From positions 1 through 64,000 of the forward strand of contig CAVIQK010000004.1 in the NCBI GenBank assembly GCA_963644945.1: 64,000 nucleotides of DNA, written 5' to 3'. The notes beneath the pieces were generated by a model. That model had not been told where the DNA came from and ran no database searches. It saw nothing but the letters and a program-made list of their open reading frames with translations. Both the position numbers and the translations under genes were made by a program. The first letter of the stretch is position 1; the number at the start of each line of letters is the position of its first letter. Positions 22,081 through 32,014 of this stretch are shown in pieces. The stretch is from CAVIQK01 sp963644945 (GTDB lineage Bacteria > Bacillota > Clostridia > Christensenellales > DTU072).

Positions 22081-23126
22081 AAGTTTCCGCAGTAATTTTA
22101 GCAGGAGGATCGAGCAGTCGCATGGGGAGAGATAAACTCCTCATGGACTTATTCGGCGATACCGTCATTTCTACTACGCTAAAAGCCTTCAAATCGGTAG
22201 AAGAAATCGATGAAATCGTCCTTGTCGGCAAAAGTTCTCCTCTTGCGGACATTGAAGTAGAAGGCGGAAAAACGAGAAAAGATTCCTCTAAAAAAGGCGT
22301 TTTGGCAGCGACCGGTGACATCGTGCTTATTCACGACGGAGCCAGACCTTTCGTGTCCCCCGACCTTATAAAAAGAGTCATCTCCAAGACCAAAGAAAAT
22401 CGCTCCGCAATTCCGTTTATTCCCCTAAAAGACAGCATAAAAAGAGTAGAAAACGGCAGAATAGTAGATTCTCCGAGAAGAGCCGACCACGTTGCCGTCC
22501 AAACCCCGCAAGGCTTTTTTAGAGCAGATATCCTCGAAGCATTTGAATGTTGTAGTGACGAAATCACCGACGACAGCGAAATGTACGGCAAAGTTTTCGG
22601 TTGCCCCTACATCGTAGAAGGCGAAGAAACCAACATAAAATTGACTACCCCTACGGACATAACCAACACCTCAAAATATGCAATAGGTTATGACCTCCAC
22701 AGACTAGAAACAGGTCGCCGTTTTGTGCTAGGCGGTATCGAAATCCCGTCCGAAAAAGGTATGATCGCCCACTCCGACGGCGACGTTCTTCTTCATGCCG
22801 TCACCGATGCGGTTTTGTCGCTTGCCTCTATGCGAGATATTGGCTACTACTTTCCGGACACCGATCCCCAATACAAAGACTGCGACAGCACTACCATATT
22901 AAAACGTGCGTGTGCGCTTGCGCACGTGCGAGGAGTTCAAGTTAGAGATCTTTCGGCGATTGTCATTGTCGATAAACCAAAACTCTCCCCCTATGTCGAA
23001 GAAATAAAATCTTCCTTGTCCCACCTATTGTCCATAAATAAGGACGATATATCTATCTCTTGCAAAACCACCGAAAAGACATCTACGGACACGATAGAAG
23101 TCTTTGCCGTCGTAAGCAAAAAATAG
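22077..23126 (+). CDS. ispDF: Bifunctional IspD/IspF of the non-mevalonate isoprenoid pathway
   Basis: The 349-residue protein fuses two enzymes of the MEP pathway. Residues 1-200 are 2-C-methyl-D-erythritol 4-phosphate cytidylyltransferase (IspD: AVILAGGSSSRMGRDK, LIHDGARPF, AVQTPQGF). Residues 201-349 are 2-C-methyl-D-erythritol 2,4-cyclodiphosphate synthase (IspF: GYDLHRL and HSDGDVLLHA supply the metal-binding Asp/His, and DIGYYFPDTD follows). The fusion is known in alpha- and epsilon-proteobacteria and some Firmicutes. The IspD half is short for the family. The start overlaps the S4 gene by four bases (ATGA) and has no Shine-Dalgarno of its own, so it depends on coupling. It is the last gene of the chain begun by the giant surface protein. 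Confidence 0.93.
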   Translation: MKVSAVILAGGSSSRMGRDKLLMDLFGDTVISTTLKAFKSVEEIDEIVLVGKSSPLADIEVEGGKTRKDSSKKGVLAATGDIVLIHDGARPFVSPDLIKRVISKTKENRSAIPFIPLKDSIKRVENGRIVDSPRRADHVAVQTPQGFFRADILEAFECCSDEITDDSEMYGKVFGCPYIVEGEETNIKLTTPTDITNTSKYAIGYDLHRLETGRRFVLGGIEIPSEKGMIAHSDGDVLLHAVTDAVLSLASMRDIGYYFPDTDPQYKDCDSTTILKRACALAHVRGVQVRDLSAIVIVDKPKLSPYVEEIKSSLSHLLSINKDDISISCKTTEKTSTDTIEVFAVVSKK

Positions 23127-23155
23127 AAAAATTTTAGAAAAAACAATTTTTTATA

Positions 23156-23180
23156 TTTCCGTTAGATATACTTACGGAAA
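23156..23180 (+). terminator. Possible weak terminator after ispDF
   Basis: TTTCCGT (23156-23162) pairs with ACGGAAA (23174-23180), with an extra A-T and G-C pair inside. The run that follows is AATTTTAG rather than a clean T tract, so termination here is uncertain. Confidence 0.3.
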
Positions 23181-23209
23181 AATTTTAGTAAAACTACACA
23201 AAAAAATGT

Positions 23210-23238
23210 TTGACAATCATTCCGACTTTTGATAAAAT
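23210..23238 (+). promoter_or_regulatory. Promoter of the rpoB operon
   Basis: A perfect TTGACA (23210-23215), a 17-base spacer and TAAAAT (23233-23238). Predicted +1 is near 23245, giving a leader of about 180 bases before rpoB. Confidence 0.85.
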
Positions 23239-23244
23239 GCTATG

Positions 23245-23426
23245 ATGTATGGTTATTGTGGATAGTGTCGACATATTCGAGTTGAAAACCTCTGTTTTTG
23301 ACGGTTTTCAAGGGTGATTTTCCCCATTTTTACCGAAAAGACGACGATTTACACTAGCGACACGAGTAGATAAATGATTCTACATAAAAATTTTATTTTT
23401 AATTTTATTAAAGGAGCGTATGCCGA
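23245..23426 (+). promoter_or_regulatory. rpoB leader with a perfect 9-bp hairpin
   Basis: The untranslated leader holds TTGAAAACC (23282-23290) pairing perfectly with GGTTTTCAA (23303-23311) around a 12-base loop. A 22-codon open frame (ATG 23249 to TGA 23317) spans this hairpin. There is no T tract, so the hairpin is not an ordinary terminator. The AAGGAG ribosome-binding site of rpoB lies at about 23411-23416. No known leader family is recognised. Confidence 0.5.
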
Positions 23427-26400
23427 ATGTCACTAAAAACTCACAAGATGCAATGTGGTAACACGGAAAGAGTTTCTTTTTCGAAAATTCACAACACAAT
23501 CGATATGCCTTACCTTATCGAGGTGCAAAAGGACTCTTATGACACATTCATCGCAAAAGGTATCAAAGAAGTTTTTGAAGACTTTTCACCTATCACCGAC
23601 TACAGCGGAAAACTGGAACTCGAATTTTTGGAGCACACTTTGGAAGGCGAATGCAAATATTCCGTCAAAGAGTGCAAAGAAAGAGATGCGACTTATACTT
23701 CCCCGCTAAAAGTCAAAGCTCGTGTAACCAACAAAGAAACCGGCGAAATGAATGAATCGTGGGTCTTTATGGGCGATATCCCGAAAATGACCGACAGCGG
23801 TACATTTATCATCAACGGAGCCGAAAGAGTTATCGTTTCTCAGTTGGTAAGGAGCCCCGGTGTTTACACTACCGGCGAACTTGACAAACACGGTGTACGT
23901 CGTTATATGACTCAAGTCATCCCCAATAGAGGTGCATGGCTCGAATTCGAACAAGAAGCCCAAGACACTTTGGCAGTCAGAGTCGATAGACAAAGAAAGA
24001 TGCCCGTAACCGTTCTTTTGAGAGCATTAGGTTTCGGCACCGACAAAGAAATAAGCGACCTTTTTGCCAACGATCCGATGATTCTCAAATCTTTGGAAAA
24101 AGATTCCTGCGAAGACAAATCTACAAGAGGCGCCAAATACGAAATGTATCGTCGTCTAAAACCCGGCGAGATTCCTACCGAAACAGGTGTTGAGGCCCTT
24201 CTTCACAACTATTTCTTCGATGCAAGAAGATATGACCTTTCAAGAGTAGGAAGATACAAATTCAACAAAAAACTCAACCTTGCGACAAGAATCGAAGGCA
24301 AAGTTTTGGCACAAGATATCATCTCTCCCGACGGCGAAGTTCTTGCCGAAAAAGGTATGGTTTTATCTCACGACCAAGCAGTCGAAATCCAAAACCTCGG
24401 TGTCAACGAAGCATTTGTCGAAGCATCCAACGGCGATGTTGCCAAAGTTATCGGTAATGCCTCCGTTGACCTCAACTACTACCTAAAAGGACTCAATGTC
24501 ACCGCCAAAGATTTAGGAGTAGAAGAACTTGCTTACTATCCCGTTCTCGCTCCGATTCTCGACAGAGTAGGAAGCGATCCCGAGGCATTGGTTGTAGCAA
24601 TCAAAGAAAATCTCGAAACCGTCGTTGCAAAACACATCACCGTTGAAGATATAGTTGCTACCGTCAACTACAACATCAACATGAAATACGGTTTTGAATA
24701 TGAAGACAACATCGACCACCTCTCCAACCGTAGAGTAAGAAGCGTAGGCGAACTTCTCCAAAATCAATTTAGAATCGGTATTGCAAAACTCGAAAGAGGC
24801 ATTCGTGACAGAATGGCAGTCGCTCAAGACTTGTCCCAAGTCACACCTCAATCGCTTATCAACGTAAGACCTGTCACTTCATCGATTAGAGAATTCTTCG
24901 GTTCTTCACAACTTTCTCAATTTATGGACCAACCCAACCCGATTGCAGAACTTACCCACAAACGTAAACTTTCCGCATTAGGCCCCGGAGGACTCAACAG
25001 AGAAAGAGCCGGCATGGAAGTCCGTGACGTTCACCACTCCCACTACGGAAGAATGTGTCCTATCGAAACTCCTGAAGGACAAAACATCGGTCTTATCACA
25101 TCCCTTTCTTCTTATGCCAAAGTCAACGAATACGGCTTTATCGAAGCCCCTTACAGAAAGGTTGACAAAGCAACCGGCATCGTAACGGACGAAGTATCTT
25201 ACTTACAAGCCGACGAAGAAGACAAATATATCGTCGCACAAGCCAACGAGCATTTGACCGAAGACGGACATTTCGTCAACGAAAGAGTCACTTGCCGTTT
25301 CCGTGCAGACATCAAAGAATATCCTAGAGAAACAGTTGACTATATGGACGTTTCTCCTCAACAACTCGTGTCCGTTGCAGCAGCACTTATCCCCTTCCTT
25401 GAAAACGACGACGCCAACCGTGCATTGATGGGATCCAACATGCAACGTCAAGCAGTTCCGCTCCTAAAACCCGAAGCACCTATCATCGGTACCGGTATGG
25501 AATGGAAAGTCGCTCACGACTCCGGAGTTTGTGTAGTAGCAAGAAATGACGGAACAGTCGTCTATGCAGATGCTACAAGAATTGAAGTAAAAACCGCCGA
25601 CGGTGTTGACACATACAACCTCAGAAAATTCGAAAGAAGCAACCAAGGCACATGTATCAACCAACGTCCTATCGTCAAGAAAGGACAAGTCGTCACCAAA
25701 GGTGCGGTTATCGCAGACGGTCCTTCTTGCCAAAACGGCGAACTTGCCCTTGGTAGAAACATTCTCATCGGCTTCATGACATGGGAAGGTTACAACTACG
25801 AAGACGCAGTTCTTATCAGTGAAGAACTTGTCAAAAACGACGTATTCACCTCCGTTCACATCGAAGAATACGAAATCGAATCAAGAAAAGTCAAAATCGG
25901 TGAAGAGCAAATCACTCGTGACATCCCCAATGTATCCGAAGATTTACTTAAATACCTAGACGAAGACGGTATCGTAATGGTCGGTGCCGAAGTCAGAAGC
26001 GGTGATTACCTAGTAGGTAAAGTCACTCCTAAGGGCGAAACCGAACTCACCCCCGAAGAAAGACTCTTAAAGGCAGTATTTGGCGACAAGGCAAAAGACG
26101 TAAGAGACGTTTCATTGAAAGTGCCTCACGGCGAAGCCGGTACAGTCGTTGACGTCAAAGTCTTCACTCGTGAAAACAAAGACGAACTTCCTGTCGGAGT
26201 CAACAAACTCGTCAGAGTTTATATCGCTCAAAAGAGAAAGATAAGAGTCGGTGACAAGATGTCCGGAAGACACGGAAACAAAGGTGTTATTTCGAGAGTA
26301 CTCCCGAAAGAAGACATGCCTTTCCTTCCCGACGGCACACCTCTACAAATCGTCCTCAACCCGCTAGGCGTTCCTTCCCGTATGAATATCGGTCAGGTTT

Positions 26401-27269
26401 TGGAAGTCCACCTTGGACTAGTTGCCAACCAACTCGGTGTCAAAATCGCAACTCCTGTCTTTGACGGAGCCACCGAAAACGACATCAAAGAGTTGTTTGA
26501 AGCCAACAATCTCCCCGAAAACGGTAAGATTCAACTCTATGACGGAAGAACAGGCGAGCCTTTCGAAAACAAAGTCACCGTCGGTTATATGTACATGCTA
26601 AAACTCAACCACTTGGTTGATGATAAGATTCACGCAAGAAGCGTTGGTCCTTACTCACTCATTACCCAACAACCTCTCGGTGGTAAAGCCCAATTCGGTG
26701 GACAAAGATTCGGTGAAATGGAAGTTTGGGCACTCGAAGCATACGGCGCAGCCAATACCCTTCAAGAAGTCCTCACCGTCAAATCGGACGACGTTCAAGG
26801 CCGTAACAAGATGTTCGATTCTATCGTAAAATCTAATACGACTGCAGAACCCGGCATCCCCGAATCGTTCAAAGTCTTACGTATGGAAATGCAAGCATTA
26901 GGCCTTGACGTAAAACTTTTGACCGAAGGAGCCGAAGAAGTTATATTCAATGAGAATTATGACGACGAACGTGAATTCAAGACCGGCGGATCCAAACCTA
27001 CTCAAGAAATCGATATTGCAGGTATGGACAACGACGGATTGTTCTCGGACAACGACGACATCGGTGGCGGATTGTTCGACGAAGACACCCAAGACGTGTT
27101 CAATTCGTTGACATCGGCAGATGCAAGATCGGCAATAGACGTAGTCCAAGAAGGCGCCCTTCTTGACGACGACGAAGACGATGACGATCTCTTCTCAGAA
27201 CTTACCGAAACAGATGACTTCCTTCAAAAAGAAGTAAACGTCGATTTATTCGACAACGATGAAGAATAG
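23427..27269 (+). CDS. rpoB: DNA-directed RNA polymerase subunit beta
   Basis: This is the 1280-residue catalytic beta subunit of RNA polymerase. Conserved stretches include the rifampicin region ([10 protein letters not shown] ... [13 protein letters not shown], residues about 493-521), [14 protein letters not shown], the [12 protein letters not shown] segment and the C-terminal [16 protein letters not shown] long acidic, aspartate-rich tail (about 1190-1280) ends the protein. In the rifampicin region D501, H511 and S516 (E. coli D516, H526, S531) are retained, but E. coli N518 is Pro503 and R529 is Lys514. AAGGAG sits about ten bases before the ATG. Ribosomal genes rplKAJL, which normally precede rpoB, are not here; the gene has its own promoter and leader. 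Confidence 0.98.
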   Translation: MSLKTHKMQCGNTERVSFSKIHNTIDMPYLIEVQKDSYDTFIAKGIKEVFEDFSPITDYSGKLELEFLEHTLEGECKYSVKECKERDATYTSPLKVKARVTNKETGEMNESWVFMGDIPKMTDSGTFIINGAERVIVSQLVRSPGVYTTGELDKHGVRRYMTQVIPNRGAWLEFEQEAQDTLAVRVDRQRKMPVTVLLRALGFGTDKEISDLFANDPMILKSLEKDSCEDKSTRGAKYEMYRRLKPGEIPTETGVEALLHNYFFDARRYDLSRVGRYKFNKKLNLATRIEGKVLAQDIISPDGEVLAEKGMVLSHDQAVEIQNLGVNEAFVEASNGDVAKVIGNASVDLNYYLKGLNVTAKDLGVEELAYYPVLAPILDRVGSDPEALVVAIKENLETVVAKHITVEDIVATVNYNINMKYGFEYEDNIDHLSNRRVRSVGELLQNQFRIGIAKLERGIRDRMAVAQDLSQVTPQSLINVRPVTSSIREFFGSSQLSQFMDQPNPIAELTHKRKLSALGPGGLNRERAGMEVRDVHHSHYGRMCPIETPEGQNIGLITSLSSYAKVNEYGFIEAPYRKVDKATGIVTDEVSYLQADEEDKYIVAQANEHLTEDGHFVNERVTCRFRADIKEYPRETVDYMDVSPQQLVSVAAALIPFLENDDANRALMGSNMQRQAVPLLKPEAPIIGTGMEWKVAHDSGVCVVARNDGTVVYADATRIEVKTADGVDTYNLRKFERSNQGTCINQRPIVKKGQVVTKGAVIADGPSCQNGELALGRNILIGFMTWEGYNYEDAVLISEELVKNDVFTSVHIEEYEIESRKVKIGEEQITRDIPNVSEDLLKYLDEDGIVMVGAEVRSGDYLVGKVTPKGETELTPEERLLKAVFGDKAKDVRDVSLKVPHGEAGTVVDVKVFTRENKDELPVGVNKLVRVYIAQKRKIRVGDKMSGRHGNKGVISRVLPKEDMPFLPDGTPLQIVLNPLGVPSRMNIGQVLEVHLGLVANQLGVKIATPVFDGATENDIKELFEANNLPENGKIQLYDGRTGEPFENKVTVGYMYMLKLNHLVDDKIHARSVGPYSLITQQPLGGKAQFGGQRFGEMEVWALEAYGAANTLQEVLTVKSDDVQGRNKMFDSIVKSNTTAEPGIPESFKVLRMEMQALGLDVKLLTEGAEEVIFNENYDDEREFKTGGSKPTQEIDIAGMDNDGLFSDNDDIGGGLFDEDTQDVFNSLTSADARSAIDVVQEGALLDDDEDDDDLFSELTETDDFLQKEVNVDLFDNDEE

Positions 27270-27281
27270 GAGATAACAGAT

Positions 27282-30200
27282 ATGGCAGAAATCAATAATT
27301 TCGATTCTATTCAAATAGGACTTGCCTCCCCCGAGAAGATCAGAGAATGGTCCCATGGTGAGGTCACCAAATCAGAAACAATGAACTATAGGACTCAAAG
27401 ACCTGAAAAGGACGGTCTTTTCTGCGAAAAGATTTTTGGACCTATCAAGGACTATGAGTGCCACTGCGGAAAATATAAGAGAGTCCGTTACAAAGGACTC
27501 ATCTGCGACAAGTGCGGAGTAGAAGTCACCAAATCTAAAGTACGTAGAGAAAGAATGGGCCACATCGAACTTGCCGCCCCCGTATCTCATATTTGGTTCT
27601 TCAAAGGCACCCCGTCAAGAATATCCGTCGTATTGGATATGCCCCAAAAAGACGTGGAAATGGTTATCTATTTTGTAAAACACGTAGTTATCGATCCGGG
27701 TACTACCCCTCTACAAAAGAAAGAAATCATCTCCGATGACGATTACAGAAATTACATCCAACAATACGGTGCCAAGTCATTTAGAGCCGGCATGGGTGCA
27801 GAAGCAATCTTAGAACTCCTAAAAGAAATCGACCTCGAAGCCGAAGCCAAGAGCCTAAGAGAAATCGTCAGCACAGTCGTTTCCGGCACAAAACAAAGCC
27901 CGAAACAACAAAAAGCCGCAAAACGTTTGGAAACAATCGAAGCCTTCATCAAGAGTGGCAACAAACCCGAATGGATGGTTATGACCGTCCTTCCCGTATT
28001 GCCTCCGGACCTCCGTCCTATGGTACCCCTTGACGGCGGAAGATATGCAGTTTCCGACCTCAACGAATTATACAGAAGAGTTGTCAACCGCAACAATCGT
28101 CTTAAAAAGATGATAGAAGGATTCTCCCCCGACATCATTATTCGTAACGAAAAACGTATGTTGCAAGAAGCCGTCGATGCATTGATCGACAACGGCAGAC
28201 ACGGAAAACCCGTCACCGGACCTTCCAGCAGACCTCTAAAATCTTTGACCTCCATGCTCAAAGGTAAACAAGGTCGTTTCCGTATGAACCTACTCGGAAA
28301 ACGTGTTGACTATTCAGGCCGTTCGGTTATCGTCGTAGGACCGGAACTCAAAATGTACCAATGCGGACTTCCTAAAGAAATGGCACTCGAACTTTTCAAG
28401 CCGTTCGTATTTAGAAAACTCGTAGAACGTGAACTTTGCACCAACATCAAGAGTGCAAAACGTACAGTAGAAAGAGCCAAACCTTATGTATGGGATATCC
28501 TCGAAGAAGTCATCAAAGATCACCCCGTACTTCTCAACCGTGCTCCTACATTGCATAGACTAGGTATCCAAGCATTCGAACCTGTTTTGGTAGAAGGCAG
28601 AGCCATCAAACTTCACCCGCTAGTATGTCCTGCATTCAACGCAGACTTCGACGGAGACCAAATGGCAGTCCACGTACCTCTTTCGATCGAAGCCCAAGTC
28701 GAAGCAAGATTCTTGATGCTTTCGACCAACAACATCCTAAAACTTTCCGACGGTCAACCTATCGTGTCGCCTAACCAAGACATGGTTTTGGGTTCTTATT
28801 ACCTCACAAGCGACAAGGAAGGAGCCAAAGGCGAAGGCAGAATGTTCAAAGATGCCAACGAAGCCAAAATGGCATACCAAGTCAAAGACATCGAACTTCA
28901 ATCTGCTATCAAAGTTAGATTCGAAAAAGTCATTGACGGCGTAACCGTAAGAAAGATAATCCCCACCACAGTCGGTAGAATTATATTCAACGAGGCAATT
29001 CCTCAAGATTTAGGATTCGTACCGAGAGATACCAACGATCAAAAGATGGATCTCGAAATCAGTTTCACCGTAGGCAAAAAGCAACTTTCCCAAATCGTTG
29101 ACAAGTGCTTCAAACGTCATGGTGCAACAGAAGTTTCTCAAATGCTTGACCGCATCAAGAGTTTAGGCTTCAAATATTCGACAATCGGTGCAATTACCGC
29201 CAATGTTTTCGACATGAAGATTTCCGAAAACAAGAAGAAGATCATTGCCGAAGCCGAACAAAAAGTTGCCGAACTCGAAGAGAAATATGAACTCGGTATC
29301 ATCGAAAACGATGAACAAAGATATAGAGAAGTTATATCTATATGGGACCAAGCAACCAAAGACGTTGCAGCCGACCTAGAAGAAAACTTCAAAAACAACG
29401 ACAAGATGAATCCTATTTGGATGATGGCTCACTCCGGCGCTCGTGGAAGCATGGACCAGATCAAACAGCTTTCCGGTATGCGTGGATTGATGAACGATCC
29501 TACAGGTAAGGCTATCGAAATTCCTGTCAAATCTTGCTTCCGTGAAGGCCTATCCGTTCTAGAATACTTTATTTCTTCCCACGGTGCCCGTAAAGGTGGA
29601 GCAGATACAGCATTGAAGACCGCAGACTCAGGTTATCTTACCCGTCGTCTAGTCGATGTTTCGCACGAAGTCATCGTCAACGAAAGCGACTGCGGAGACA
29701 AGAAAGGTACCCTCGTACGTGCAATAAAAGACAGCAACGGCAGAGTTATCGAACCTCTTTGGGAGCGTATCAACGGTAGATATTCTATCGACGACATTTT
29801 GGATCCCAAGACCGGTGAAGTTTTGGTCAAGAAAGACAAACTCATCAGCGAAGACGAAGCCAAACTCGTCGAAGAAAGAGGAATCGAAGAAGTCAAAATT
29901 CGTTCTATCTTGTCTTGTAAGTGTAAACAAGGTATATGCGCCAAATGTTACGGTGCCAACATGTCCTCTTGGAGAGACGTCAAAATCGGTGAAGCCGTCG
30001 GTATCATTGCCGCTCAATCAATCGGTGAACCTGGTACACAGCTCACAATGAGAACATTCCACACCGGTGGTGTTGCATCGACCTCGGATATCACACAAGG
30101 TCTACCCCGTGTCGTCGAAATTTTCGAAGCACGTCGTCCTAAAGGAGAAGCGACACTTTCTATGATCAAAGGTGTTGTCTCCATAAAAGACGAAGCCAAC

Positions 30201-30830
30201 GGCCAACGTCTTGTCACCATAACTCCCGAAAGCGGAACATCTATGGATTACAGAATTCCGTTCGGCGCACATCTACTCGTAAAAGACGGCGATACAGTTT
30301 TGGCAGGTGATCCTCTTACAGCAGGTTCTCTCAACCTCCAAGACATCCTCCGTACAAAAGGTGTTGTCGGAGTACAAGACACAATCATCAGAGACGTTCA
30401 ATCTGCATACCGCAACAACGGTGTTCATATCAACGACAAGCACATCGAAGTCATTGTAAGACAAATGCTTAGAAAAGTAAGAGTCAATGCAATCAACGAC
30501 AGTGACTTGGTCTTGAACGAACTTGTTGATCTCTCTCGTTTCGAAGAAGCCAACGAAAAAGTCCTCGAAGAAGGTGGCAGACCTGCATCGGCAGCCAGAG
30601 TCCTACTCGGTATTTCCAAGGCAGCACTAGCGACCGAATCCTTCTTGTCGGCAGCATCCTTCCAAGAGACTTCCAAAGTCCTTACCGAAGCCGCAATGAA
30701 GAAGAAGATCGACCACTTCGTCGGACTAAAAGAGAATGTCATTATAGGAAAACTTATCCCTGCCGGAACAGGTATGAAACTCTATCGTAGCGTAAACCTT
30801 GTTCCTAATGACAACAAAAACGAAAAATAA
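27282..30830 (+). CDS. rpoC: DNA-directed RNA polymerase subunit beta'
   Basis: This is the 1182-residue beta' subunit, at normal Firmicutes length. The N-terminal zinc site is complete (C60, C62, C75, C78). The catalytic NADFDGDQ motif, whose three aspartates bind the active-site magnesium, is at residues 453-460. The second zinc cluster ([11 protein letters not shown]) is near residues 880-890, followed by the trigger-loop/bridge-helix region ([23 protein letters not shown], about 905-930). AGGAG nine bases before the ATG supports the start, 12 bases after rpoB. The stop overlaps the metK start by one base. Confidence 0.98.
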   Translation: MAEINNFDSIQIGLASPEKIREWSHGEVTKSETMNYRTQRPEKDGLFCEKIFGPIKDYECHCGKYKRVRYKGLICDKCGVEVTKSKVRRERMGHIELAAPVSHIWFFKGTPSRISVVLDMPQKDVEMVIYFVKHVVIDPGTTPLQKKEIISDDDYRNYIQQYGAKSFRAGMGAEAILELLKEIDLEAEAKSLREIVSTVVSGTKQSPKQQKAAKRLETIEAFIKSGNKPEWMVMTVLPVLPPDLRPMVPLDGGRYAVSDLNELYRRVVNRNNRLKKMIEGFSPDIIIRNEKRMLQEAVDALIDNGRHGKPVTGPSSRPLKSLTSMLKGKQGRFRMNLLGKRVDYSGRSVIVVGPELKMYQCGLPKEMALELFKPFVFRKLVERELCTNIKSAKRTVERAKPYVWDILEEVIKDHPVLLNRAPTLHRLGIQAFEPVLVEGRAIKLHPLVCPAFNADFDGDQMAVHVPLSIEAQVEARFLMLSTNNILKLSDGQPIVSPNQDMVLGSYYLTSDKEGAKGEGRMFKDANEAKMAYQVKDIELQSAIKVRFEKVIDGVTVRKIIPTTVGRIIFNEAIPQDLGFVPRDTNDQKMDLEISFTVGKKQLSQIVDKCFKRHGATEVSQMLDRIKSLGFKYSTIGAITANVFDMKISENKKKIIAEAEQKVAELEEKYELGIIENDEQRYREVISIWDQATKDVAADLEENFKNNDKMNPIWMMAHSGARGSMDQIKQLSGMRGLMNDPTGKAIEIPVKSCFREGLSVLEYFISSHGARKGGADTALKTADSGYLTRRLVDVSHEVIVNESDCGDKKGTLVRAIKDSNGRVIEPLWERINGRYSIDDILDPKTGEVLVKKDKLISEDEAKLVEERGIEEVKIRSILSCKCKQGICAKCYGANMSSWRDVKIGEAVGIIAAQSIGEPGTQLTMRTFHTGGVASTSDITQGLPRVVEIFEARRPKGEATLSMIKGVVSIKDEANGQRLVTITPESGTSMDYRIPFGAHLLVKDGDTVLAGDPLTAGSLNLQDILRTKGVVGVQDTIIRDVQSAYRNNGVHINDKHIEVIVRQMLRKVRVNAINDSDLVLNELVDLSRFEEANEKVLEEGGRPASAARVLLGISKAALATESFLSAASFQETSKVLTEAAMKKKIDHFVGLKENVIIGKLIPAGTGMKLYRSVNLVPNDNKNEK

Positions 30831-32014
30831 TGATTAAATATTTTACATCAGAAAGTGTAACACTGGGACATCCCGACAAGGTCTGTGACCTTGTTGCGGA
30901 TGCCATCCTAGACGATGTTTTGTCCCATGATAAAAACGCCCATACGGCAATAGAAGTCTGTGCAACAACAGACTTTTTAGTCGTACTCGGTGAAGTCACT
31001 TCCTCCCACACCCCCGACGTAGAAAAAATCGCAAGAGAAGTTGTCAAAAGTATAGGATACACAAGAAACGACGAAGGTTTTTCTTACGATTCCATCACTG
31101 TTCTCAACAAACTTCACACTCAATCTCCCGACATTGCTCAAGGTGTCAACAATAGCATAGAAAACACCGAAAGAGGCGAAAAATATGACCTTTTAGGAGC
31201 AGGAGATCAAGGCATGATGTTTGGTTTTGCGACCAACGAAACCCCCGAATATCTACCCCTCGGATTTGTCCTTTCTCATAAACTTACAAAAAGACTACAA
31301 GAAGTAAGAGAAAAAGGCATCATCCCTTATCTAAGACCGGACGGCAAAGCCCAAGTCACCGTAGAATATGACGGAAACGATGTAAAACGTATCGAATGTG
31401 TCGTTGTTTCGACTCAACATTTAGACACCGTCACCACCGAAGAACTACGCAAAGCCGTCAAAAAAGAAGTCATCGACAAGGTTATTCCCGTAGAATATTT
31501 AGATGCCGACACCAAGTTTTATATCAACCCTACCGGTAGATTCGTGACAGGTGGCCCCAACGGCGACAGCGGAGTTACGGGTAGAAAAATCATAGTTGAC
31601 AGTTACGGCGGATATTGCCCCCACGGAGGCGGTGCGACAAGCGGAAAAGATCCCACCAAAGTCGATAGAAGTGCAGCCTACTATGCAAGATACGTTGCCA
31701 AAAATATCGTGGCGGCAGGACTTTCCGACAAAGTCCAAATACAAGTTGCCTATGCAATAGGCAAGGCAGAACCCGTCTCTATCATGATTTCGACCGAAGG
31801 GACAGCCAAAATAGACGAAAAAGAAATTACCGAAATCGTCAAAAAAGTCTTCGATTTTCGTCCGAAAGCCATCATCGAAAAATTAGGACTACAATCACCT
31901 ATATACAAAACAGTCACCAATTATGGCAACTATGGAAAAGATTACTTGCCATGGGAAAAACTCGACAAAGTCGAAGAATTACAAGAATTTGCCAAGAAGT
32001 TAAATGCAAATTGA
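30830..32014 (+). CDS. metK: S-adenosylmethionine synthetase
   Basis: This 394-residue enzyme makes S-adenosylmethionine from methionine and ATP and acts as a cytoplasmic tetramer. Signature segments are GHPDKVCD near the N-terminus (ATP/metal site), the hexapeptide-type GAGDQGMMFG at about 122-131, and the glycine-rich GGGATSGKDPTKVDRSAAYYARYVAKN. The ATG overlaps the rpoC stop by one base (TAATG) with no Shine-Dalgarno, so translation probably re-initiates after rpoC. No SAM riboswitch can precede it because there is no intergenic space. The recD2 start overlaps its end by 11 bases. Confidence 0.97.
   Translation: MIKYFTSESVTLGHPDKVCDLVADAILDDVLSHDKNAHTAIEVCATTDFLVVLGEVTSSHTPDVEKIAREVVKSIGYTRNDEGFSYDSITVLNKLHTQSPDIAQGVNNSIENTERGEKYDLLGAGDQGMMFGFATNETPEYLPLGFVLSHKLTKRLQEVREKGIIPYLRPDGKAQVTVEYDGNDVKRIECVVVSTQHLDTVTTEELRKAVKKEVIDKVIPVEYLDADTKFYINPTGRFVTGGPNGDSGVTGRKIIVDSYGGYCPHGGGATSGKDPTKVDRSAAYYARYVAKNIVAAGLSDKVQIQVAYAIGKAEPVSIMISTEGTAKIDEKEITEIVKKVFDFRPKAIIEKLGLQSPIYKTVTNYGNYGKDYLPWEKLDKVEELQEFAKKLNAN

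Noticed and set aside
22910..22931. GTGCGCTTGCGCAC inverted repeat within ispDF
   Set aside because: It encodes conserved residues (RACALAHVRG) of the IspF half and is explained by codon choice.
30800..30832. SAM riboswitch before metK
   Set aside because: metK overlaps the rpoC stop by one base, so there is no room for a riboswitch.
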